DNA from: Flavobacteriales bacterium | Lineage (GTDB): Bacteria > Bacteroidota > Bacteroidia > Flavobacteriales_D > Sanyastnellaceae | Assembly (NCBI GenBank): GCA_030729695.1 | Contig: JANQWV010000069.1 | Span: 1-64,000, forward strand | DNA length: 64,000 nucleotides | Direction of reading: 5' to 3' | In this document: piece after piece, positions 56,280 to 64,000 of the stretch | Layout: every line of letters begins with the position of its first letter | Numbering within the stretch: the first letter of the stretch is position 1 | Notes under the pieces: generated by a model | Told to the model about the DNA's origin: nothing | Databases searched by the model: none | What the model saw: the letters and a program-made list of their open reading frames with translations, nothing else | Made by a program: the position numbers and the translations under genes

Positions 56280-57933
56280 GCGCACCCTTCTTTTCTCTCT
56301 GCTCTCCCTTTGTTCACTCTCTTCCTTTGCACAACCCAACCCGTCTACAAACTATTTCGAAGTTGTAAAAAACTTAGAAATATTCACCGACGTTTTCCGT
56401 CAAATAGATCAATTGTATGTGGAAGAGGCTACGCCTGGAAACCTTGTGAATACTGCCCTTATCGGAATGTTGGCTTCACTTGATCCATACACAGTATACT
56501 ATCCAGAATCACGCATTGAAGATGCAATGTACCTTCAAACAGGAAGATATGGCGGAGTAGGCGCTCGTGTAGATTTAGTAAGCGGAAGAAACACTGTCCT
56601 TGAAGTTTTCGAATCGTTTCCGGCTTACAAATCCGGACTTCGTGCGGGAGATATTATCACGCACATCAACGGAAAATCAATTGATGGAATTGACCTAGAC
56701 AACCTGGAAGACGGACTTACCGGAACACCTGGAAGCGTTGTGAATTTAACTGTTCTTCAACTTGGAAAACCTACCGCAACAGAACTTGTTGTAACCCGCG
56801 AAAGCATTAAGACTCCAGATGTACCTCACTTCCAACTTTTGGAAAACAATGTTGGATATATCAAACTCGACGAGTTCACGCAAACGGCTTCGGAAGATGT
56901 AAAGACTAGCTTCAACACGTTAAAAGGAAAGGGAATGAATAAACTCATTTTAGACCTTCGTGGAAACGGTGGTGGACTACTGAATGAAGCTGTAAAGATT
57001 GTAAACTTTTTTGTTCCGAAAGGAACGGAAATCACCCGCACCATGGGAAAAACAGAATCTTGGAAACAAATCTATGTTGCGCAATACGACCCCATTGATT
57101 TAACCATGCCTTTGGTTGTTTTAGTTGACGAACTCTCGGCTTCAGCTTCTGAAATCGTAAGTGGAAGTCTTCAAGATTTAGACCGCGCTGTTATTGTAGG
57201 CGTGCCTTCTTTCGGAAAGGGTTTGGTTCAACAAACGTTGGATCTTTCCTACAACGCGAAGATGAAAGTAACTGTCGCTAAGTACTACACCCCTAGCGGA
57301 AGATGCATTCAAAAGCTCGACTACGGCAATAAAAAAGACGGGCGTGCAACGCAGATAGACACAACTAAAATCAGAACGTTCTACACCACCCACGGTAGAC
57401 CCGTGAAAGACGGAAGTGGTATTTATCCAGATGTTATAATGTCTGCAAGCGCTTCGAAAGAAATACTCGCGCAATTGCAAAAGACCTTCGCTTACTTCCG
57501 CTTTGGAGTTGAGTTTAAGAAGACTCACGCTTCCATTGATTCTGCTGGAAGTTTCAAGATTTCACAAAACGACTACAACGAGTTTGTTCAGTTCGCGAAG
57601 AAAAACGCGAAAGACTTTGTTCCTTCTTGGTTCGAACACGTTGAGAAATTAGAAAAGGAGTTGGCTAGTCAAACCGCTGTTAACGCAGCATTAAAAGACC
57701 AACTCAACAGTTTACACAACGGTATTTCTACAGCGTTAGAAAGCACCTTGTCCCAACTTCAAAGCGAAATAACACCGAAGCTTGAAGCTAAAATTGTAGA
57801 GATGTATTACTTCCGTTCTGCTGCAATTAAACAGTCGTTAACCAACGATCCTTTAATTACGGCTTCTCAAGACGTTTTTCAAAAGAGCTATTCAACCATT
57901 CTTGCTGGACCAGCAGGCACTGAAAAAAAATAA
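56266..57933 (+). CDS. S41 family C-terminal processing peptidase (second copy)
   Basis: Preferred ATG at 56266 (MKILKRTLLFSLLSLCSLSSFAQ signal peptide; track start is 56197). PDZ (YGGVGARVDL...SGLRAGDIITHING), LRGNGGGLLNEA, DELSASASEIVSGSLQDLDRAVIVGVPSFGKGLVQQ. Confidence 0.94.
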   Translation: MKILKRTLLFSLLSLCSLSSFAQPNPSTNYFEVVKNLEIFTDVFRQIDQLYVEEATPGNLVNTALIGMLASLDPYTVYYPESRIEDAMYLQTGRYGGVGARVDLVSGRNTVLEVFESFPAYKSGLRAGDIITHINGKSIDGIDLDNLEDGLTGTPGSVVNLTVLQLGKPTATELVVTRESIKTPDVPHFQLLENNVGYIKLDEFTQTASEDVKTSFNTLKGKGMNKLILDLRGNGGGLLNEAVKIVNFFVPKGTEITRTMGKTESWKQIYVAQYDPIDLTMPLVVLVDELSASASEIVSGSLQDLDRAVIVGVPSFGKGLVQQTLDLSYNAKMKVTVAKYYTPSGRCIQKLDYGNKKDGRATQIDTTKIRTFYTTHGRPVKDGSGIYPDVIMSASASKEILAQLQKTFAYFRFGVEFKKTHASIDSAGSFKISQNDYNEFVQFAKKNAKDFVPSWFEHVEKLEKELASQTAVNAALKDQLNSLHNGISTALESTLSQLQSEITPKLEAKIVEMYYFRSAAIKQSLTNDPLITASQDVFQKSYSTILAGPAGTEKK

Positions 57934-57936
57934 TCC

Positions 57937-59442
57937 GTGCTGAAATTCTTCAGTCATCCTAAAACACAAGTTGCAGCGCTGGCGCTGTGGGCTTTTATGC
58001 TCCCGCTCTGGAACTTAGGTATGTCTGTTGCTATGTTCTTTCTGCTGTTCGTTGCGGTAGTCACTTCCATTCAAAACAAGAAATTCGTATTACTCCCTGT
58101 CCTACGAAACCCTATTTACCTGAGTTTACTTGTTGTGTGGGCACTCATCGCGCTTGGACTATTCCGAGGTGGAGAAAATTCGTTGGTGTTGAAGGAAATC
58201 AAAACCCTTCTACCGCTGATTCTTGCCCCGTTGTTTCTGCAAAATCTTTCTCCACTTTCGAAAAAGGATGAATCTGTTATTTGGAAGGTGTTCTTCGCTT
58301 CGGTAGGATTGTCTGCACTCGTTTGCGTTGTGTATGCAGTTGTCAAATACCCGCTTCCTGAGCCTAGAAGCGCTTCACTCTTCATATCACACATACGATT
58401 CAGTTTAATGGCTGTATTGGCGCTTATTAGCGCTTGGAGAATACCAGGTATTCTTCCTTCGTACCTGAAACTTACGCTAACAGCGGTGGTATGTGCGTTT
58501 TTCTTTTTTGTTGGAACACTAACCGGATGGGGATTCTTAGTTCTTCTGATCATTCTTCTCTTTGCTTCAAAGTCGAAGCGTAACAAATTCATTGTTGTTG
58601 GAAGCGTACTCGCCCTCGCTTCAGTTCTTCTCTTTTTCCTTTCAAGAAATATCGACACATCAAACTTTCAACCCGAACAAATTCAATCTGCTCGCGGAGA
58701 AAAATACATTCATCAATCACCCAATTTTCAAACGGAAAACGGAAATCGCATTTTCGTAAACATTGCTCCACTTGAGCTAGACAGCTCGTGGGTAGCCCGC
58801 ACCAACAGGCCTTTGCTTCAGAAAGACGCACGAGGTCAATTGGTTCAAACGACATTGATTCGATATTTGGCAAGCAAGGGATTAACCAAAGATGCTGCTG
58901 GAATTCAAGAATTATCTGACACCGATATTTCAAATATTCTAGCTGGAAATACGAATTGCAACGAACCACAATGGAACGCTTTAGAAAAACGTTGGCACCA
59001 AATTGTTTTCGAATATCAAACGTTTCAAAGCGGTGAAAACTCAAGCGGACATTCCATCTTCCAGCGTTTGGAATATTACAAGGGGGCTAAATTTATTATT
59101 GAAAGAAATTTCCTACTCGGTGTAGGACAAGGCAACGTGAAATCGGCATACAGCGAGGCTTACAAGCAAACTTCTCCAAACCTCGATGAAAAGGTACAAC
59201 ACGCTGTACACAACCAATTCTTGTCGTATTGGATAGCCGCTGGTATAGCTACAATTTTATGCTTCCTTCTGTATTTCTATTTCATGTGGAAACAAGCCAA
59301 AAAACATGAAGTTACTTTAGCATTTGTAATACTCGCACTGCTGTCTTGCTTTACGGAAGACACCCTTACAACGCAACCAGGCGTGGCTTTCTTCGCGTTT
59401 TTCAGTACGTTCTTTTTCTTCCTTCCGAGAAAAGAAAATTAG
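57937..59442 (+). CDS. O-antigen ligase/polymerase-like membrane protein
   Basis: 501-aa multi-TM protein, GTG start, with a Wzy_C-like segment (IERNFLLGVGQGNVKSAYSEAY...AVHNQFLSYWIAAGI). Confidence 0.85.
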   Translation: MLKFFSHPKTQVAALALWAFMLPLWNLGMSVAMFFLLFVAVVTSIQNKKFVLLPVLRNPIYLSLLVVWALIALGLFRGGENSLVLKEIKTLLPLILAPLFLQNLSPLSKKDESVIWKVFFASVGLSALVCVVYAVVKYPLPEPRSASLFISHIRFSLMAVLALISAWRIPGILPSYLKLTLTAVVCAFFFFVGTLTGWGFLVLLIILLFASKSKRNKFIVVGSVLALASVLLFFLSRNIDTSNFQPEQIQSARGEKYIHQSPNFQTENGNRIFVNIAPLELDSSWVARTNRPLLQKDARGQLVQTTLIRYLASKGLTKDAAGIQELSDTDISNILAGNTNCNEPQWNALEKRWHQIVFEYQTFQSGENSSGHSIFQRLEYYKGAKFIIERNFLLGVGQGNVKSAYSEAYKQTSPNLDEKVQHAVHNQFLSYWIAAGIATILCFLLYFYFMWKQAKKHEVTLAFVILALLSCFTEDTLTTQPGVAFFAFFSTFFFFLPRKEN

Positions 59443-61046
59443 TTCTTCACCTTTAATCTTTCTGGTTGATTGGCTATTTCCCACGCGGTAGAAAACACCA
59501 GTTGCGCTATGCTGCACATCTTGTCGTAAAGAATCTTTTCAGGGTCATCGCCAGGCATGTGATAATCTTCATGAACACCACTGAAATAGAAGATGACAGG
59601 CATATTGTTCTTCGCGAAATTGTAGTGGTCTGAACGGTAGTAAAATTGATTCGGATCATCTTCCGCGTTGAAGGTGTAATCTAAAGTCAAATTAGACGTT
59701 TGCTTATTCACCGACTCTGAAAGGTTGTGTAAATCCATACTCAAACGATCACTTCCAATCAAATAAACATACTTCTCATTGTCTTTGTGCGCCTCGTCTA
59801 CACGACCAATCATGTCAATATTCAAATCACAAACCGTGTTTTCCATCGGATAAACCGGATGCCTCGTGTAATAATCGCTTCCAAATAAACCTTTCTCCTC
59901 GCCACTTACATGAAGAATTAGAACACTTCGCTTCGGTCCGTTTCCTTCTTTCTTCGCTTGAATAAAAGCTTCCCCAATTTCCATGGCCGAAACAGTTCCT
60001 GAACCATCGTCGTCAGCGCCGTTGTTAATCTCGCCGTTCACAATACCAATGTGATCGTAGTGAGCAGATATAACAACGATTTCATTCTTAAGTGTTGCAT
60101 CACTTCCTTCAATAAATGCCAATACATTTTCACTGGAAACCATTTCATCTGTGACATTCACATTTAATGAAGCTTCTGTGTACATGACATTTAATTTTAT
60201 GTGTTGTTTCGAATGAGGTATTTTCTTTCCCTTCTTACCAAACTTACCCATGTTGTTTGCGAGGTCTAAACGAAACCACTCATTAGCAGATTTTTCATTG
60301 GTGAAAATCAATGGAATTCCGGTTGCAACAGCAACATCCATATCTTCAATCAATTCCATCTTTTCCGATTCTAACCAGAACTTAATGCGTGGTAAAAACG
60401 TAGCATAATCGCGACGAATCACAACAATAGCCTTAGCGCCATTTTGTTGAGCTAGAGCAACCTTCAGTCCTGGATCATAAGACCAATCACTTAGCTGCTC
60501 ACTGTCTCCTGAAATCAATGACTTGCCTTTCTTCGTTTTTGGCTCGCCGTCCATAACAACCACCAAAGCATCTTTTACATCCAAACCTTCATAGTCATTG
60601 TAACGTCCTTCAGTGATACCATAGCCAGCAAAAACAATTTTTGTAAATGTTTTTGTTCCTTCCAATCCTTCGGCATCCAAAGAAAAAATATCTTTCGAAC
60701 TTTCGTAGTTTTTTCCATTTACAGTAAGAATTGTTGAAGTTAACTTACGCTTACGTAAAGGGAAACTCTGCTGCTGAACACCAGTCATAGATCCTTTTTC
60801 TAATCCCAATGACACGTAGTAATTCTCAATATAAGCCGCTGCTTTTTTCTGACCTGGTTTACTGGTTTCTCTTCCTTCGTATTCATCAGCTGCCAGAATG
60901 AATAACTGTTCTTTCAGTTCTTTAACCGTAATGCTATTCATGTAAAAGTCACGCTTGTCAGTAGCGTCTAAAGAACTTTGTGCATTACCTAAAAAACTTG
61001 CACAAACACAAAATATTCCTATCAGTTTTTTCATCTTACAAATCAA
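59439..61046 (-). CDS. Secreted M28-family metallopeptidase
   Basis: 535 aa: signal peptide, PA-like domain, VVISAHYDHIGIVNGEINNGADDDGSGTVSAMEI, HVSGEEKGLFGSDYY, FYYRSDHYNFAKNNMPVIFYFSG. Confidence 0.93.
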   Translation of the reverse strand: MICKMKKLIGIFCVCASFLGNAQSSLDATDKRDFYMNSITVKELKEQLFILAADEYEGRETSKPGQKKAAAYIENYYVSLGLEKGSMTGVQQQSFPLRKRKLTSTILTVNGKNYESSKDIFSLDAEGLEGTKTFTKIVFAGYGITEGRYNDYEGLDVKDALVVVMDGEPKTKKGKSLISGDSEQLSDWSYDPGLKVALAQQNGAKAIVVIRRDYATFLPRIKFWLESEKMELIEDMDVAVATGIPLIFTNEKSANEWFRLDLANNMGKFGKKGKKIPHSKQHIKLNVMYTEASLNVNVTDEMVSSENVLAFIEGSDATLKNEIVVISAHYDHIGIVNGEINNGADDDGSGTVSAMEIGEAFIQAKKEGNGPKRSVLILHVSGEEKGLFGSDYYTRHPVYPMENTVCDLNIDMIGRVDEAHKDNEKYVYLIGSDRLSMDLHNLSESVNKQTSNLTLDYTFNAEDDPNQFYYRSDHYNFAKNNMPVIFYFSGVHEDYHMPGDDPEKILYDKMCSIAQLVFSTAWEIANQPERLKVKN

Positions 61047-61464
61047 TTTTTTCTACACGTTTAGCATGTCTTCCACCTTCAAATGGCGTATTAAAAAACG
61101 TAGTTACCATAGCCTTGGCAACATCCAATGAAACGAATCTCGCAGGTATAGAAAGAATATTGGCATCGTTATGTTGTCTTGCCAATGTTGCAATTTCTTC
61201 AGTCCAGCACAAAGCTGCTCTTACACCAGCATGCTTATTTGCAGCAATACTCACTCCATTCGCTGAACCACAAAGCAATATTCCACGTGAATCACCTACA
61301 ACATTTTCAGCCACCGTATGCGCATAGTCTGCATAATCACAACTGTCTGCAGATTCACATCCTTTATCTTCAATTTGAATTGAAGGAAATTCAGTATTCA
61401 TCCATGTTTTCAAGGTTTCCTTCATTTCGAAACCTGCGTGATCAGACCCTATATAAAGCTTCAT
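61036..61464 (-). CDS. rpiB: Ribose 5-phosphate isomerase B
   Basis: 142 aa: LYIGSDHAGFEMKETLKTWM...GCESADSCDYADYAHTVAENV...GILLCGSANGVSIAANKHAGVRAALC. Confidence 0.96.
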   Translation of the reverse strand: MKLYIGSDHAGFEMKETLKTWMNTEFPSIQIEDKGCESADSCDYADYAHTVAENVVGDSRGILLCGSANGVSIAANKHAGVRAALCWTEEIATLARQHNDANILSIPARFVSLDVAKAMVTTFFNTPFEGGRHAKRVEKIDL

Positions 61465-61995
61465 AAAATTTTAGATTTGTACAAACTTATTCCTTTCTTT
61501 TGTGTTTTGAATAACGTTGTGAATGGAAAGGTGAGACTTTTAACAACTTGCTCTTTTTTGTGTGTTTAACTTGTGAATAACTGTTCAAAACAAAATTTTA
61601 GATTTCATTTTAAAGTGACGCTTATACAGAATGAATTCCTATCAAAATTTAGTTCTCACTTTTTTGATTTTGTTATGAACGAAATTCTTCAACATAAAAT
61701 AAGTTATTACCTACAACAGAATATGAACAAGGCTAAATTTTGATAACTATGTTCATTACCCTTAATGATATTCAAATTCAAAGAATTAAGGTATTTCAAA
61801 TTGTTAAGAACATGTTACTTCAATGATAATAACGATAAATCCAAAGAAACGAGAAAGAACTTACTGACGGAATTAACAGCCCTATTACTATTACTATTTC
61901 CTTTTATAAAGAATATAATTAGATAATAGATGTTGGTGAAAACAAAGTTAGTCCCAAATACGTTTTGAAATGGAAATCATAACGAACTTTGAAAA
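61465..61995. other. Long AT-rich intergenic region with DnaA-box-like 9-mers
   Basis: No credible ORF. Contains TGTGAATAA (61572-61580; reverse complement TTATTCACA) plus near-matches TGTGTTTAA (61561-61569) and TGTGAATGG (61519-61527) in the same orientation. Confidence 0.5.
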
Positions 61996-63495
61996 ATGAA
62001 ATCAATCGGAATATTAATCACTTTTCTCTTGGCCGGACAACTAACCGTTTGGTCCCAGAAAGAGTTCAAGGTATTCTTTTACAACAATGGTCAGAAGAGC
62101 AGTGAAGGTTTCTTGGAACAAGGCAAGCCAAACGGTTATTGGAAGAATTATTACGAGAGCGGTATTCTCAAATCAGAGGGTAATCGTAAAGAGTTTCAGC
62201 TGGATTCCACATGGAAGTTTTTTAGGGTTGATGGTTCATTGCAGCAGTCTATCGAGTACAAAGAGAATTTGAAATTCGGATTGGAATGCTTCTACGATTC
62301 ATTGGGAAGGATGGAAAGATCTATTTCCTACAAATCAGATGTCAAGGAAGGACCAGCGTCGGAATATTTTCAATCCGGCGCAAAAAAAATATTATTTAAC
62401 TACACCAATAACCTGATAGAAGGAAAGTATTTCGAATACGCTGAGGACGGAAGAATCATTACGCGCCGCACCTACAAGAATGGATTAATTTATTCGGAAG
62501 AAAAGATTAATCGTTTCAACAAGAACGGACAACGGATTGGTTTATGGGTAGATTTAAGAGACAACGGAAGGTTGAAGGAAGAAGGAAATTACCTGAACGG
62601 ATTGAAGGAAGGAACATTTAAGGTATACAACAAGCAAGGAGAATTTTGGAAGTTTGAATTTTATGAATTAGGCGTTTTAAAGGAGAATGCTGAAGAAACG
62701 GAATTTGTTAAAATTGAAAAGTTTTACGATTCGAAGGGAAGGGTAATTGAACGAGGTGGAACCAAGAATGGTTTGAAGCATGGAATTTTTCAAACGCTAG
62801 ATTCCACGGGAAACATTATTTTCTCACGATTGTATTTGAACGATCTGAAGCAAGCTGAGGGTAAGTATGATTCACTGAATCGGGAAATTGGGGAATGGAA
62901 ATATTTCTATCCATCGGGTTCAGTTCGATCAGTAGGGAGTTTTTCAAATGGAAAGAAAGTGGGTGATTGGAAGTTCTATTTCGAAAATGGAAAACTGGAA
63001 CAATCTGGGAAGTATGAGAATAATTTGGTAGTTGGAAAATGGATGTGGTATTATTCTTCTGGAATTGTGTTAAGAGAGGAATACTACAGGAAGGGAAAGT
63101 TAGACGGACATTACACGGAAAATGACAGTATAGGAAACGTAGTTTTAGAGGGAGATTTTGCAGACGGTTTGAAGCAGGGTAAGTGGATTCGTTTTATCAA
63201 TGACCACAAAGAGGAAGGAGATTATGTAGACGATGAACGCAATGGACTTTGGGTATTCTCCCACTCAAACGGAAACAAAATGTACGAGGGTAATTTTGAG
63301 TTAGGGGTAGCTGTTGGAAAACATGAATATTTTTATTCGAACGGAAAACCTGAAATGCGCGGTACATATGCTGGCGGGGAGTTAGACGGCGATTGGATGT
63401 ATTTCGATGAAGATGGAAATTACATCAACACCGTAACTTACCAAGGAGGTAAACTCTACAAGGTTGATGGTATCAAGCTAAAGCAAAAGAAGTAG
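61996..63495 (+). CDS. Secreted MORN-repeat / YwqK-type repeat protein
   Basis: 499 aa with signal peptide and about 20 tandem G-x-W-x(3)-Y/F-x(2)-G-type repeats (e.g. GKPNGYWKNYYESGILKSEG, GKKVGDWKFYFENGKLEQSG). Confidence 0.88.
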   Translation: MKSIGILITFLLAGQLTVWSQKEFKVFFYNNGQKSSEGFLEQGKPNGYWKNYYESGILKSEGNRKEFQLDSTWKFFRVDGSLQQSIEYKENLKFGLECFYDSLGRMERSISYKSDVKEGPASEYFQSGAKKILFNYTNNLIEGKYFEYAEDGRIITRRTYKNGLIYSEEKINRFNKNGQRIGLWVDLRDNGRLKEEGNYLNGLKEGTFKVYNKQGEFWKFEFYELGVLKENAEETEFVKIEKFYDSKGRVIERGGTKNGLKHGIFQTLDSTGNIIFSRLYLNDLKQAEGKYDSLNREIGEWKYFYPSGSVRSVGSFSNGKKVGDWKFYFENGKLEQSGKYENNLVVGKWMWYYSSGIVLREEYYRKGKLDGHYTENDSIGNVVLEGDFADGLKQGKWIRFINDHKEEGDYVDDERNGLWVFSHSNGNKMYEGNFELGVAVGKHEYFYSNGKPEMRGTYAGGELDGDWMYFDEDGNYINTVTYQGGKLYKVDGIKLKQKK

Positions 63496-63511
63496 TTTGT
63501 TTCACATGAAA

Positions 63512-64000
63512 TTATCTTCCTATGTGAATCAACAGGATTGAAATATCCGAAGGGTTTACCCCGCTAATTCTGCTTGCTTGTCCGACAGTAGCAGGACGAA
63601 TCTTCGAAAGTTTCTGTCTTGCTTCAATACTCATAGAAGTCAACTTCAGGTAATCGAATTCAGGAGAAAGTTGAATATGGTCCAGTCTTGTTAACTTATC
63701 TGCCATATCCTTCTCTCGCTGTAAATAACCTGCGTATTTCACACTTATCTCTACTGCGGCAACTACTTCCACCCTATCCTCACCTAAAGTTGAAATTTGA
63801 GCCTCTAAATCACTATTTACCGAAATAATATCTTCCAAAGAGATTTGTGGCCTGCTGAGCAATGTAATCAGCTTCATTTTTTGTTCAATTGGTGCGCTTC
63901 CTTTTTCCTCTAGGAGTCCATTGATTTCTTCAGGGGATGTAGAAGTTTTTTCTATTGACTTCATCACTGTCTTAATGTTTGCTCGCTTCTTTTCTAGAAG
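63512..64000 (-). CDS. mnmG: tRNA uridine-5-carboxymethylaminomethyl modification enzyme MnmG, C-terminal part (runs off the right edge)
   Basis: Frame is open to the edge upstream of the annotated 63967 start (LLEKKRANIKTVMKSIEK...). C-terminus has the MnmG end pattern YAGYLQREKDMADKLTRLDHIQLSPEFDYLKLTSMSIEARQKLSKIRPATVGQASRISGVNPSDISILLIHI. Confidence 0.94.
   Translation of the reverse strand, partial: LLEKKRANIKTVMKSIEKTSTSPEEINGLLEEKGSAPIEQKMKLITLLSRPQISLEDIISVNSDLEAQISTLGEDRVEVVAAVEISVKYAGYLQREKDMADKLTRLDHIQLSPEFDYLKLTSMSIEARQKLSKIRPATVGQASRISGVNPSDISILLIHIGR

Noticed and set aside
58116-58658. 180-aa - strand ORF antisense to the O-antigen-ligase-like gene
   Set aside because: Arg/Ser/Thr-rich mirror of a membrane protein; no support.
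61996-63495. Possible CRISPR-like or DNA-level tandem repeat
   Set aside because: Repeats are at the protein level (MORN-type) with diverged DNA; no direct repeats with spacers anywhere in the window.
63501-63528. Inverted repeat TTCACAT...ATGTGAA between the MORN gene and mnmG
   Set aside because: Only 7 bp with a 14-nt loop and overlapping the mnmG 3' end; weak as a terminator.
1-64000. Search for mobile elements, prophage, defence systems, tRNA/rRNA, riboswitches
   Set aside because: No transposase/integrase, phage structural, restriction, toxin-antitoxin or cas-like proteins in the translations, and no cloverleaf or rRNA motif recognised by eye. tRNAscan-SE, Infernal and DefenseFinder would be needed to exclude small elements.

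Overview
The window reads as ordinary chromosomal backbone from a Bacteroidota, probably Flavobacteriales-like. This is inferred from type IX secretion (T9SS)-type C-terminal domains, a PorV-like protein, GldH, the PSP1-domain RicT homologue and TAnnTTTG-like promoter elements. The ORFs fill the window densely with housekeeping genes: a mreB-mreC-mreD-PBP2-rodA shape operon, exbB-exbD-exbD-tonB, gatA/tatA, mutS-clpX-priA-clpP, dnaG-leuS, pyrH-frr-dusB-trhO, an S41-rnpA-S41 operon, rpiB, and partial mnmG and PAS histidine-kinase genes at the edges. I found no CRISPR array, transposase, prophage, rRNA or recognisable tRNA, and no clearly novel multi-gene system. The points most worth a second look are a 14-bp homopolymer inside tonB, an AT-rich 0.5-kb intergenic region near mnmG with a DnaA-box-like cluster, rnpA translationally coupled between two S41 proteases, a heme plus copper-monooxygenase T9SS protein, degenerate/active amidohydrolase fusions, and two short ORFs in the ftsX-exbB gap. 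All family calls come from reading the translations. No database search was run.
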